The notes: generated by a model from the letters alone, not told the origin. DNA of 64,000 nt from an uncultured Lachnospiraceae bacterium (GCA_947588995.1 CANPZI010000008.1:44990-108989), one strand, 5' to 3'. Shown: positions 54,691 to 63,736, numbered from the stretch's first letter. Numbers and translations: made by a program.

Positions 54691-55980
54691 TCAGCGCGTC
54701 AGCCGGGCGAGTTCCTCATAGAAATGCGGATAGCTGACGTTGACGATTTCACCGTCCGCAATCTCGGTTCTGCCCTCCGCCACCAGAGCGGCTATCGCAA
54801 AAGTCATGGCGATGCGGTGATCCATATGGGGATCAATCAGCGTGCCGTGAAGCGGCCTGCCGCCGGCTATGATCATGCCGTCTGGCGTGGGGGTGATATC
54901 GCAGCCCATAGCGCGCAGATATTCTGCCATCACGTCGATGCGGTTCGACTCCTTGGCGCGCAGGTCTTCGGCATTTCGGATGACGGTAGTGCCCTCGGCG
55001 CAAGCCGCCATGATGTTGATGACCGGCAGCTCATCGATCAGCGTCGGGATGATACCGCCCTCGATGGTGACGCCGTGGAGCGCGCTGTGTCTGACCAGCA
55101 GATCGGCGGTCGGCTCGCCGTCGTTTCTGACATGCAGACAGGTGATGTCGCCGCCCATAGCTTTCGCCACCCTGAGGATGCCGTCCCTGGTGGGATTGAT
55201 GCCGACATCTCGAATCAGGAGTTCCGCGCCCGGCACGATCAGAGCGGCGGCAATAAAGAAAGCCGCGGAAGAGATGTCGCCGGGGACGACGATTTTCTGG
55301 CCGCGCAGTGTCGGATTCGGCCTGACGGATGCGGTGAGGCCCTCGCTTGTCACATCCGCGCCGAAACAGCGGAGCATGATCTCGGTGTGGTTGCGGCTGA
55401 GAGCGGGCTCCGTCACGCCGGTTGTGCCGTCCGCGTACAGACCTGCCAGCAGGATCGCGGATTTGACTTGTGCGGAGGCTATTTTGGAGTGATAATGTAT
55501 GCCGTGCAGCTTACCGCCGGCAATGTGCAGAGGCGCGCAGTCGTTGCCGTTTACGCTGGCGATGTCGGCGCCCATCATGGACAGCGGCTCTATGATGCGG
55601 CGCATGGGCCGTTTCTGTATGGAGGCATCTCCGGTGAGCGTCGTCTCAAAAGGCTGTGCGGCGAGGATGCCGGAGATCAGTCTTGTGGTGGTGCCGCTGT
55701 TGCCCGTATCCAGTATGGAAGAGGGAGCGGAGAGTCCGTGCAGCCCTCTGCCGCGAATCAGAATGCGCTCCGGCGTGTTCTCGATTTCGATGCCCATCTT
55801 GCGGAAACAGTCTATTGTGGAGAGACAGTCCGCACCCTGCAGGAAATTGGTGATTTCCGTTGTGCCCTCCGCGAGGGAGCCGAACATCACGGCCCTGTGG
55901 GAGATGGATTTGTCGCCGGGGACGGTCATTTCGCCGCGCAGTCGCGCGGCTTTGTTCAGTGATATCGTGCTGTGGCTCAT
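54691..55980 (-). CDS. aroA: 3-phosphoshikimate 1-carboxyvinyltransferase (EPSP synthase)
   Basis: Shikimate-pathway enzyme, 429 residues. PGDKSISHRAVMFGSLAEG at the N-terminus, LDTGNSGTTTRLISGILAAQ and the late RAKESNRIDVMAEYLRAMG are present. Residues Gly-Asn-Ser-Gly-Thr replace the Gly-Asn-Ala-Gly-Thr of the glyphosate-sensitive class, which suggests a class II enzyme. ATG 55980 with GGAG is preferred to ATG 56013. Downstream of tyrA in a two-gene operon. Confidence 0.95.
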   Translation of the reverse strand: MSHSTISLNKAARLRGEMTVPGDKSISHRAVMFGSLAEGTTEITNFLQGADCLSTIDCFRKMGIEIENTPERILIRGRGLHGLSAPSSILDTGNSGTTTRLISGILAAQPFETTLTGDASIQKRPMRRIIEPLSMMGADIASVNGNDCAPLHIAGGKLHGIHYHSKIASAQVKSAILLAGLYADGTTGVTEPALSRNHTEIMLRCFGADVTSEGLTASVRPNPTLRGQKIVVPGDISSAAFFIAAALIVPGAELLIRDVGINPTRDGILRVAKAMGGDITCLHVRNDGEPTADLLVRHSALHGVTIEGGIIPTLIDELPVINIMAACAEGTTVIRNAEDLRAKESNRIDVMAEYLRAMGCDITPTPDGMIIAGGRPLHGTLIDPHMDHRIAMTFAIAALVAEGRTEIADGEIVNVSYPHFYEELARLTR

Positions 55981-56024
55981 TGCTGTATCTCCTTGTGCTT
56001 CAATAGGATTCATGATGATGCGGA

Positions 56025-57125
56025 TTATTGTTTGGTGTGAAGTCTGTAGCCGTGCTCGGCCATGACCTCGACCGCCGTATCAAGCGCCTGTCTGTCATAG
56101 AACTCAATGCGCAGCGCGCCCTCCGCAAATTCCCGGTTGTGGTTGATGCCGATATTCTTGATGCTCACGTTGTGGAGTGCGAGCAGAGAGGCGATGGCGG
56201 AGATGGCGCCGGGCTTGTCGGCGATGTCCACCGTGAACACATACTCGGCCTTGAGCGGTCCGTTTGGCGCGCTGATAAAAGATTCCCGGTAGTTTCTGGC
56301 GGTGTCGAAGAAGTCGTACAGCGCGTCCTCTGCCCGATAATCGAGGCAGACCAGAATGTCCGTGAGCGATTTGATGTAATCGCGCAGCAGTTTGGAGATG
56401 TTCTCCGTGTTCGTGAGACAGATCTGCTGCCACATGGCGGGGGAGGAGGAGGCGATCCTTGTGATATCCTTGAAGCCGCCCGCGGCCACCATTTTCATCA
56501 CGCCCTCCTGCGAGTCGGATTCTCTGACCAGATTCACCAGGGAGGCCGCGATGATATGAGGAAGATGGGAGATGGCCGCCGTCACGTAGTCGTGTTCCTC
56601 ATAGCTTAAGATGAGTGGGATGGCGCCGAGCGAGGCCGCCAGATCGCGATAGCGGTTCAGCATATCTTCCGGCACGCTGTCTGTGGGTGTCAGGATGTAG
56701 TAAGCGTTCTCCAGAAGCGACGCCTGAGAGTTCGGATAGCCGAAGCGCTCCGAGCCTGTCATGGGATGCCCGCCGATGAACTGCTTCTCAAGGCCCAGCG
56801 ATTCGATCCGCTTATGAATGTCCGTCTTGACGCTCCCCACATCTGTCAGAATCGTGTCCGGGGAGAGGTAATCCTTTAAGATAAGCAGATTTTCCGCATT
56901 GTGTGAGACGGGCGCGCACAGGAAGATATAGTCGCAGGCGCTAAAAGGGGCGCCGATGGCCGGAGAAATTTCGTCGATCACGTTCTCCTGCACCGCCAGG
57001 CGGAGGGAGGAGTCGTTGATATCGTAAGCCGTCAGATGCGCGTCGGGAAAACTGCGGCGGATCGCTTTGGCGATAGAGCCGCCGATCAGTCCCAGACCGA
57101 TAAAACCGCAGGTAAGTGTACTCAT
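56025..57125 (-). CDS. tyrA: Prephenate dehydrogenase with ACT domain
   Basis: Makes 4-hydroxyphenylpyruvate for tyrosine synthesis. It has 366 residues. The NAD-binding FIGLGLIGGSIAKAIRR is followed by the dehydrogenase core with GGHPMTGSERFGYPNS and YVTAAISHLPHIIAASL, then a C-terminal ACT domain (DIADKPGAISAIASLLALHN) for probable tyrosine feedback. Arogenate use cannot be excluded. Confidence 0.95.
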   Translation of the reverse strand: MSTLTCGFIGLGLIGGSIAKAIRRSFPDAHLTAYDINDSSLRLAVQENVIDEISPAIGAPFSACDYIFLCAPVSHNAENLLILKDYLSPDTILTDVGSVKTDIHKRIESLGLEKQFIGGHPMTGSERFGYPNSQASLLENAYYILTPTDSVPEDMLNRYRDLAASLGAIPLILSYEEHDYVTAAISHLPHIIAASLVNLVRESDSQEGVMKMVAAGGFKDITRIASSSPAMWQQICLTNTENISKLLRDYIKSLTDILVCLDYRAEDALYDFFDTARNYRESFISAPNGPLKAEYVFTVDIADKPGAISAIASLLALHNVSIKNIGINHNREFAEGALRIEFYDRQALDTAVEVMAEHGYRLHTKQ

Positions 57126-57163
57126 GGCTGCCGCCTTTCCTGGATCGTTTTGAATCTGCGTTT

Positions 57164-57192
57164 ATTATATCATCTCTAAAAAACAGCCACAA
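57164..57192 (-). promoter_or_regulatory. Promoter of tyrA-aroA
   Basis: On the minus strand TTGTGG, 17-base spacer, TATAAT. Confidence 0.6.
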
Positions 57193-57225
57193 GATAAAAA
57201 GATTATACATTTCGCATAAAAGTTG

Positions 57226-57254
57226 TTGAATTTTCCGAAATTATTTAGTAAAAT
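57226..57254 (+). promoter_or_regulatory. Promoter of the EF-G-like gene
   Basis: TTGAAT, 17-base spacer, TAAAAT, in the AT-rich divergent region. Confidence 0.6.
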
Positions 57255-57340
57255 ATACTTACGATTTGTGTTTGGGGGATAACATAAATGCACAATTTGC
57301 CCAATCATGAGCGAATAACAGAACCGGAGGATCATGTGAA

Positions 57341-59434
57341 ATGAATGTTTACACGACGGATAAGATTCGCAATGTGGCTCTGCTCGGACATGGCGGCTGC
57401 GGGAAAACCAGTCTGGTTGAGGCGATGGCATACCTGGCCGGTATCACTTCCAGAATGGGTAAGGTGGACGACGGCAACACGGTGAGCGATTTCGGCAAGG
57501 AAGAGCAGAAGAGACACATCTCCATCGCCACGTCTGTTGTTCCGATTGAATGGGAAAATGCGAAGATCAACGTATTGGACACGCCGGGTTTCTTTGACTT
57601 CGTGGGTGAAGTGGAAGAGGCCGCAGGCGCGGCCGATGCGGCGATCATCGTAGTGTCCGGCAAGGCCGGCGTGGAGGTCGGCACCGAGAAAGCATGGGAG
57701 CTGTGTGAGAAATATAAGCTGCCGCGCTTTGTGTTCGTCACGGATATGGATATCGACAACGCCTCTTTTCGGCAGGTGGTCGAGACGATGACGGAGAAGT
57801 ACGGCAAAAAGATCGCGCCGTTTCATCTGCCGATCCGTGAGAACGAAAAATTTGTGGGATACATCAATGTCATCACCGAGCAGGCGTACCGCTGGGAGGG
57901 CAAGGAAGTCGTGGAGTGCGAGATGCCGGAGTACAGCAAGGCAAACCTGCAGCTGTGCCGCGACACGCTGATGGAGGCGGTGGCCGAGACAAGCGAAGAC
58001 CTGATGGAGCGTTATTTTAACGGGGACAGTTTCTCGGAGGCGGAGATCAGGGCGGCGCTTCGCAGCAATGTCATGGACGGCAGCATCGTGCCGATCTCCA
58101 TGGGATCGAACATCCTCTGTCAGGGCATCTACACGCTGCTCGACGATATTGTAAAATACATGCCCAGCCCGGAGAACCGCGAGATCGCGGGCATCGACTT
58201 AAAGAGCAATGAGATTTTTCAGGCGAACTATGATTTCTCAAAGCCGAAATCGGCATATATTTTCAAAACGATCGTCGATCCGTTTATCGGCAAATATTCG
58301 CTGATCAAGGTCTGCTCCGGCGTATTCAAGAGCGACGACACCATCTACAACGACGAGAAAGAGGTGGAGGAAAAAGTAAGCAAGCTCTATGTGCTGCAGG
58401 GCAGTAAACCCATCGAGGTCAGGGAACTCCACGCCGGCGATATCGGCGCGATTGCGAAGCTGACGGCGGCGAGGACGGGCAACACGCTCTCCACCAAGGC
58501 CAGGGTGATCCGCTACGGCAAGACGGAGCTCTCCACACCGTACACCTGCAAGCGCTATCGGGCGAAGAACAAGAGCGATGTGGATAAGGTGGCACAGGCG
58601 CTGCAGAAGATGAAGCATGAGGATCAGACGCTCTGGATCGTCAATGACGCCGAGAATAAGCAGACGCTTCTCTACGGTATGGGCGATCTGCACCTGGATG
58701 TGGTGGCCAGCAGGATGCTCAACGAGTACAAGGCCGAGATCGAGCTGACAGACCCGAAGATCGCCTACAGAGAGACGATACGGAAGAAATCCGATGTGGA
58801 GTACAAATATAAGAAGCAGTCCGGCGGACACGGCCAGTACGGACATGTCAAGATGCGCTTCGAGCCGTCCGGCGATCTGGAGACGCCGTATGTGTTCGAG
58901 CAGGAAGTAGTGGGCGGCGCCGTGCCGAAGAATTATTTCCCCGCCGTGGAAAAAGGACTGCAGGACTCCGTGGCCAGCGGGCCGATGGCGGCATATCCCG
59001 TGGTTGGCGTGAAAGCGGTGCTCTACGACGGATCCTATCATCCGGTTGACTCTTCCGAGATGGCATTCAAGATGGCGACGATCCAGGCTTTCAAGAAAGG
59101 CTTTATGGAGGCGGGACCGGTGCTCTTAGAGCCGATCGCGAATCTGCAGGTGACCGTGCCGGATTCCTACACGGGCGACGTGATGGGCGACCTGAACAAG
59201 AGGAGAGGGCGTGTGCTCGGCATGAATCCCGCGGGAGACGGCAAGACCGTGGTTGAGGCGGATATCCCTGTGGCGTGTCTGAACGGCTACTGTACCGATC
59301 TCAGATCCATGACCGGCGGGCGCGGCACATACAAGTATGAGTTTGCCAGATACGAGCAGGCGCCGGGCGACGTGCAGGAGAAAGAAGTGGCTGCGCGGGC
59401 AAACAAGGTGGCGGAAGCCGGAAGCGAGGCATAA
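57341..59434 (+). CDS. Elongation factor G paralogue
   Basis: Translational GTPase of 697 residues with EF-G domain order. P-loop GHGGCGKTS (residues 16-24), switch region HISIATS, G3 DTPGF, and the domain IV start SGGHGQYGHVKMRFEP. The G4 motif, NKxD in EF-G, reads TDMD (residues 134-137). Such divergent EF-G-like proteins are common second copies in Clostridia; whether this one translocates, recycles ribosomes or does something else is unknown. The usual rpsL-rpsG-tuf neighbours are absent, supporting a paralogue. Confidence 0.9.
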   Translation: MNVYTTDKIRNVALLGHGGCGKTSLVEAMAYLAGITSRMGKVDDGNTVSDFGKEEQKRHISIATSVVPIEWENAKINVLDTPGFFDFVGEVEEAAGAADAAIIVVSGKAGVEVGTEKAWELCEKYKLPRFVFVTDMDIDNASFRQVVETMTEKYGKKIAPFHLPIRENEKFVGYINVITEQAYRWEGKEVVECEMPEYSKANLQLCRDTLMEAVAETSEDLMERYFNGDSFSEAEIRAALRSNVMDGSIVPISMGSNILCQGIYTLLDDIVKYMPSPENREIAGIDLKSNEIFQANYDFSKPKSAYIFKTIVDPFIGKYSLIKVCSGVFKSDDTIYNDEKEVEEKVSKLYVLQGSKPIEVRELHAGDIGAIAKLTAARTGNTLSTKARVIRYGKTELSTPYTCKRYRAKNKSDVDKVAQALQKMKHEDQTLWIVNDAENKQTLLYGMGDLHLDVVASRMLNEYKAEIELTDPKIAYRETIRKKSDVEYKYKKQSGGHGQYGHVKMRFEPSGDLETPYVFEQEVVGGAVPKNYFPAVEKGLQDSVASGPMAAYPVVGVKAVLYDGSYHPVDSSEMAFKMATIQAFKKGFMEAGPVLLEPIANLQVTVPDSYTGDVMGDLNKRRGRVLGMNPAGDGKTVVEADIPVACLNGYCTDLRSMTGGRGTYKYEFARYEQAPGDVQEKEVAARANKVAEAGSEA

Positions 59435-59492
59435 GGGGAATTGCCTTGCGGTATGCTATAACCGGCTATAACGGCATAGAGAAGGTTTTAGA

Positions 59493-59518
59493 TAGAGACG
59501 GGGTGCGGTTTCGCATCC
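59493..59518 (+). terminator. Left part of the split hairpin after the EF-G-like gene
   Basis: AGAGACGGGGTGCG then GTTTCGCATCC. Joined to CGTCTCT at 63669 it rebuilds a 14-bp stem (one G-U pair) with a GTTT loop. The rebuilt hairpin has no T-run, so it may be a terminator or an mRNA 3'-end structure. Confidence 0.65.
59507..59518. repeat. Target-site duplication, left copy, element 2
   Basis: GGTTTCGCATCC, identical to 63657-63668. Confidence 0.92.
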
Positions 59519-59530
59519 AATGCCATTAAG
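59519..59530 (+). repeat. Terminal inverted repeat, left, element 2
   Basis: AATGCCATTAAG, exact inverse of 63645-63656. Confidence 0.9.
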
Positions 59531-59913
59531 TTAAACCACATCTAGCCACAAAAAGAGTGTTTCTTTTACAACCAAATATTAAGGGGGTATTTATTTTTCA
59601 AGCCCTTTGAATGCCGTAAAAATCGCATTTACATGAAAATTGTTTTGATAGGGCGGCTTGTTTTTCATTATCTTAATAGACCGTAGTATAGAAAAAATAT
59701 AAACAGAACAACTAAACAACAAAAATTGAACATTGAAATTTATTCATATTCAATGCTCTATATCCTAAAAATTTTCAATTGTGTCTTACTAATAATATCA
59801 ATTTGCGATTGTGCAATAAACTGTTAAAGGACGTGTCCGATTGTACAAACACTTCCACCCGCTAGTAACGTCTACATAATAGAAAAATAAATATGAGTCG
59901 GGTTATTGATAAT
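59531..59913. other. AT-rich left arm of element 2, no gene seen
   Basis: About 380 bases without a supportable reading frame or stable RNA. No sequence match to the left arm of element 1 beyond the terminal repeat was seen by eye. Confidence 0.6.
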
Positions 59914-60180
59914 TTAAGTTGATGTTTTGTAATCAAATATCTTATTCATATCACAGTTAAAAATATGACAGCAGGCATACAAAAATGATACCGTTGGATT
60001 TTGTGTGCCCTTTTCTATTCTATTATACGAATAAATGGAAATATCTACTCCATTCGTTTGAAGTTTTGCTACCATATCTATTTGCTTAATATTCATAGCT
60101 TTGCGTATTTTGGCAATATTCTTGCCTATATCAACATTGTTTACTTGAATAACTCTATCAATACTTTCTTTATTTTTCAT
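59914..60180 (-). CDS. Xre-family helix-turn-helix regulator (element 2)
   Basis: An 88-residue DNA-binding protein, essentially one HTH domain: IGKNIAKIRKAMNIKQIDMV, then DISIYSYNRIEKGTQNPTVS. ATG 60180 has GAGGTG; the frame extends upstream without a site. The start region contains the inverted repeat ATATTGCA-N6-TGCAATAT, and a related ATTGC/GCAAT pair overlaps the divergent lipoprotein promoter, so it probably represses both genes. Confidence 0.85.
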   Translation of the reverse strand: MKNKESIDRVIQVNNVDIGKNIAKIRKAMNIKQIDMVAKLQTNGVDISIYSYNRIEKGTQNPTVSFLYACCHIFNCDMNKIFDYKTST

Positions 60181-60183
60181 ACT

Positions 60184-60205
60184 ATATTGCACCTCTATGC
60201 AATAT
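60184..60205. promoter_or_regulatory. Operator-like inverted repeat at the Xre start
   Basis: ATATTGCA, six bases, TGCAATAT. It covers the ribosome site of the regulator. Confidence 0.6.
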
Positions 60206-60229
60206 GGTATGGAAATTTGCTCGAAAATA

Positions 60230-60259
60230 ATTGCACGAAAACGCAATGTACGCTATAAT
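60230..60259 (+). promoter_or_regulatory. Promoter of the LRR lipoprotein with half-operator
   Basis: TTGCAC (60231-60236), 17-base spacer, TATAAT (60254-60259). ATTGC (60230-60234) and GCAAT (60243-60247) repeat the core of the operator-like element at 60184-60205. Confidence 0.75.
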
Positions 60260-60306
60260 TATAAAATATATAGAAACAATTTCAAAAACAAGTAGAGGAG
60301 GAAACT

Positions 60307-61287
60307 ATGAAAAAGAAACTTGTAACATTCCTGACGGCCACAGCCATGATACTTAGTCTGACGGCCTGCGGCAATGCAGAAAACAGCAGCAATGATGAGC
60401 AGATCGAGGAAACGCAGCAGCAGGTAACAGTGCCGGAAACAGAAGATGCGCAGGAAGAAGAGCAGACCGCAGAAACGGAAACTGTAACTGAAGAACTTCA
60501 ACAGCCGGAGCAGGAAGCGGAGCCGAATGAAACCCAGCCAGAACTCAGCAGTGAAAATGAACAGTCAATAACGAAAGCGGCAGACATAAATGATTCCAAT
60601 GCGGAGGATCAGGGGACTTGTGGAGATGACCTTAGATGGTATTTTGCCAACAATATCCTAGTGATCCGGGGCACCGGCGAGATGACGGAATGCCCGTGGC
60701 AAGAGAATCATATCGATGATATTTACTCTGTAGTCATCGAGGACGGCTGTACCAGTGTTTGTAATGGAGCCTTTGAAGATTCGATTTTGTTCGGAGATGA
60801 AATAGTATTTCATTCTAACATAAACAGTGTAATATTGCCAGATACTCTTGTCACTATTGGAGAGAATGCTTTCAAAAACTGTTGTAATTTAACCGATATC
60901 ACTCTTCCCGACAGTATAACAACTATTGGTGACAGTGCTTTCAACTCAACAGGTATTACCAGTTTCACCATTCCCGCAAGCATGACCTGTCTTAGTGGTT
61001 TGAACGCCACAGCAATTACCAGTATTGACATCCCAAACGGTGTTACAAAAATTGGAGATTCTGCTTTCTTTTATTGTACAAACTTAACTAGCGTCACTAT
61101 CCCCGATAGCGTAACAGAAATCGATAGTTGGGCTTTTATTCATTGTGAGAACTTAACCAATGTCACTATCCCCAATGCAGATGTAATAATAGAACCGGTT
61201 GCTTTTGATGATGGCACTAAAGTGACGATCGGCGATACAGAAATCGAATGGGATGAGGATGGTGACGGCTGGAACTGGAACAAATAA
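60307..61287 (+). CDS. BspA-like leucine-rich-repeat lipoprotein (element 2 cargo)
   Basis: A 326-residue secreted lipoprotein. The signal peptide has lipobox LTAC (Cys21). Then come about 75 residues rich in Glu, Gln and Thr (a wall-spanning spacer), a short beta domain (DLRWYFANNILVIRGTGEM) and about five LRR_5 repeats of the form ITLPDSITTIGDSAF and VTIPDSVTEIDSWAF. The C-terminus is acidic with DEDGDGW, a possible calcium loop. AGAGGAGG precedes the ATG. LRR_5 proteins often bind host or bacterial surfaces. Its place inside an IS-type element is unusual. Confidence 0.88.
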   Translation: MKKKLVTFLTATAMILSLTACGNAENSSNDEQIEETQQQVTVPETEDAQEEEQTAETETVTEELQQPEQEAEPNETQPELSSENEQSITKAADINDSNAEDQGTCGDDLRWYFANNILVIRGTGEMTECPWQENHIDDIYSVVIEDGCTSVCNGAFEDSILFGDEIVFHSNINSVILPDTLVTIGENAFKNCCNLTDITLPDSITTIGDSAFNSTGITSFTIPASMTCLSGLNATAITSIDIPNGVTKIGDSAFFYCTNLTSVTIPDSVTEIDSWAFIHCENLTNVTIPNADVIIEPVAFDDGTKVTIGDTEIEWDEDGDGWNWNK

Positions 61288-61336
61288 AACCAGTGAGATA
61301 GTAAATCCCCATTTGGAATTTAACATATATTCAGGC

Positions 61337-61368
61337 AAAGGGGCGTCCGTGGGTGGACGCTCCTCTTT
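61337..61368 (+). terminator. Terminator of the LRR lipoprotein gene
   Basis: AAAGGGGCGTCC pairs with GGACGCTCC, followed by TCTTT. Confidence 0.8.
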
Positions 61369-61882
61369 GTCAGCTGTAAACCCTAGAATCCTGATATATC
61401 CCTTTGCCATGTACCATATCAACATACAATTCCACAAATAACTGGTGAACGCCCTGCCTGATTCTGCAAATACTTCCTGTTTCTATCTTCTTTCTCCTGT
61501 TCCCGCCTGATAGGTAACACGGAAATCATACACGGTTAAGTCCAAATATCGGAAAATATCGCTCAAATGTTTAACAATTAACGATATATACTTTATTTTG
61601 AAATTGACTAAATAAGTCATTTTTGACCGCCGTGAAGAAAAATTTCTTATTTCCAATTTTTATGTGAAAACCCACATTTCCAAATTTTTCCCTTTTTTTA
61701 TTTTTTCCGCAAACCCGCTCTATTACAGAGAAAAATGAATTGCAAGGAAACAAAAATATTTTTTCAACCTGTCTTTTTTCGATTTTTCCAAATAAATTTC
61801 AACCAGTCTTTTTCCGCAAAAACCCAAATAAAAATTTATTTTTCTGCCGCCAATAAAACGGCATACAGCACCCAAAAGAACG
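61369..61882. other. AT-rich spacer between LRR gene and transposase
   Basis: About 500 bases, T-rich on the plus strand, no supportable gene. An imperfect direct repeat of about 35 bases begins CAACCTGTCTTTTT near 61768 and CAACCAGTCTTTTT near 61800. A weak GCCG/CGGC hairpin sits next to the transposase stop. Confidence 0.55.
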
Positions 61883-63199
61883 CTATGACGCAATTCGGTA
61901 TACAAACCCGTGGAACGATTTTGGTTTCAGGTTCCGTTCGTTCACACGGTCAGGGCGCACCGCCACCAGATAACGCGACATCATCTCGACAAGTTCTGCG
62001 CCGTCCGCGTCATCATGGCGCAGATATTCCTTGCAAAGCCGCACCGCTTTGCGGCGGTTCAGCGCATATTCGTGTTTCCTGTTCTTTTTCTTGATCACAA
62101 TGGTAGCGGCAAGGCGGCTCACAAAGTTAGCGGTTATCAGTGCCGCCACAAGTTCCTGTGTGGCAAATTCCCTGCTTTTCCCATGTATGCGGTTTAAGGC
62201 GATAGAATATTTTAACTCTCTGAACGCAAGTTCGATTCCCCACCTTGCATGGTACAGCTCTTTAATATCTGCGGCACTGATGCTCCGCGGGAGAGAAGTG
62301 ACAAGGGTTTCAAAACTGCCGTTGTCCAGTTTGACGCGGACAACACGGAATTTCATGTGGAACGGCGATTCGTAACGCCACGATGCGTTCCGCGTGGATT
62401 CCTTATAGCGTTTCCCTGATTTTCTTGTCTGTACAAAGACATATCCCGCCGCCTTGTCCGCGTTTGTCTGTGTCGTTGTCAGGGTAAATTCCAAATCCCT
62501 GTCCAGTTCTTCCATAGGGAGTTTCGCAATCTCACGCATTGCCCCTTTTCCCTGTTTCACCCGCATGAGAAAATCGGTACCGCTTTTGAGGAAGTGTGCT
62601 ATCATGTTGTAACCCTCATATCCGCGGTCGCAGACGAAAAGCGGTCTGCCCCGCCCGTCCTTATAGTAATCATTCCAGACAAGCAGAAAATCAAGCGCAT
62701 CGCGTTCGCTCCTGGATATACTGTTATAGTCTACAAAGGTTTTCGAGAGCAGGTCGTAAATGACCGTAACTGTCATCTGGTTATAGCCGCGCGGGTTCTT
62801 TTTGGACTTTATGAATGTTTTTTCATCGTCCGGATTGCGGGCGATATTGACTGCCGTGCCGTCCACGGCAAGCACGCGGTATCCGTGATACAGCTTGTCG
62901 TCATCTCTGCACAGCCTGTTAAAGCGATAGAGGATATTCTCAAACAGTTCTGAAGAAAATTTCTTGCGGCACTGGGAAACCGCAGAGGGCGTGACATCAA
63001 GCCCCGCTTTCGGCAGTTCATCTTCGAGGACGCCGCCCTCCATTGTCATCAAAAGCCGCACCATGTTTTCGAGTGTCAGCTTGGCTGCCCTGTTGAAACT
63101 TTTCGTCGGTTCATCTAAAAGCGGTTTCTCTTTCCATTCCTGTATGCCGTCCCGTATGGCTGTATTTAGTTTTTCTCTTAGCTTGTCTGCCTCATTCAT
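61883..63199 (-). CDS. IS4-family transposase
   Basis: DDE transposase of 438 residues. The first Asp is in VLAVDGTAVNIAR, the second in FVCDRGYEGYN, and the Glu in the IS4 signature YHARWGIELAFRELK, which fits Y-(2)-R-(3)-E-(6)-K exactly. The N-terminal helical region (MTMEGGVLEDELPKAGLDVT) aligns with the remnant in element 1. ATG 63199 has GAGGAGG at 7 bases. A GGCGGA/TCCGCC hairpin lies just upstream, as in IS231, where such structures limit outside expression. The protein appears complete. Confidence 0.93.
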   Translation of the reverse strand: MNEADKLREKLNTAIRDGIQEWKEKPLLDEPTKSFNRAAKLTLENMVRLLMTMEGGVLEDELPKAGLDVTPSAVSQCRKKFSSELFENILYRFNRLCRDDDKLYHGYRVLAVDGTAVNIARNPDDEKTFIKSKKNPRGYNQMTVTVIYDLLSKTFVDYNSISRSERDALDFLLVWNDYYKDGRGRPLFVCDRGYEGYNMIAHFLKSGTDFLMRVKQGKGAMREIAKLPMEELDRDLEFTLTTTQTNADKAAGYVFVQTRKSGKRYKESTRNASWRYESPFHMKFRVVRVKLDNGSFETLVTSLPRSISAADIKELYHARWGIELAFRELKYSIALNRIHGKSREFATQELVAALITANFVSRLAATIVIKKKNRKHEYALNRRKAVRLCKEYLRHDDADGAELVEMMSRYLVAVRPDRVNERNLKPKSFHGFVYRIAS

Positions 63200-63644
63200 A
63201 GCTTTACCTCCTCGTATAATAAAAAGCGGCGGACAATCCATTCCGCCGACTGCTGTTTCGCACTTTCATTCTGCTTTTCGTTTTAGGGATATTTCGGCAA
63301 AATCTATCGTCTGTTGTCTTCATGCACCTAATATACAACTTTAGACAAAAAAATCAAGGATTTTCGGGAACTTTCAGACTGATTTTATTTTCGTTTTTGT
63401 ACCAATTTGTGACTATTTTATAGAATTATTTTAACCATTTTTGGCAATAAACTAAACAGGACAACTCTTTTCTTAATATAAATCTGCACCTTTTTATGAG
63501 AGTTTTCGGGGGTTCGGGAGATTTTTCCATTCGATTGCAGGGGGTGTTTTTTTGGTAAACAGTATGTTGGGCAAATATGTTTTTTCCTAACTTAATGAGA
63601 AAATATGCCGCTTTCTGGGTTCGTAACCCCTAGGGGGATTATAT
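63200..63644. other. Transposase leader / right arm of element 2
   Basis: About 445 bases, AT-rich, no gene seen. It holds the GGCGGA-TCCGCC hairpin (63229-63247) and presumably the transposase promoter. Confidence 0.55.
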
Positions 63645-63656
63645 CTTAATGGCATT
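63645..63656 (-). repeat. Terminal inverted repeat, right, element 2
   Basis: CTTAATGGCATT, exact inverse of 59519-59530. Confidence 0.9.
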
Positions 63657-63668
63657 GGTTTCGCATCC
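63657..63668. repeat. Target-site duplication, right copy, element 2
   Basis: GGTTTCGCATCC, followed by CGTCTCT, the remaining arm of the split hairpin. Confidence 0.92.
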
Positions 63669-63736
63669 CGTCTCTGCGTTGGATTGTCCCTGGATGGAGA
63701 AAACGGAATATCGTTCAAAATATTTTTGATAATCTA

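Larger units (their letters stand above)
59519..63656. mobile_element. Element 2: IS4/IS231-like element with cargo and intact transposase
   Basis: A 4.1-kb AT-rich insertion bounded by AATGCCATTAAG (59519-59530) and its exact inverse CTTAATGGCATT (63645-63656), and by identical 12-bp target duplications. It carries an Xre-type regulator (minus), a divergent leucine-rich-repeat lipoprotein (plus) and a full IS4-family transposase (minus) whose start lies about 460 bases from the right end. The identical repeats and intact transposase suggest a recent insertion. IS4-family elements normally carry only the transposase, so the passenger genes are notable. Confidence 0.88.

Noticed and set aside
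54601..55962. A 453-codon plus-strand frame opposite aroA
   Set aside because: It starts within the aroA terminator and is a shadow of aroA.
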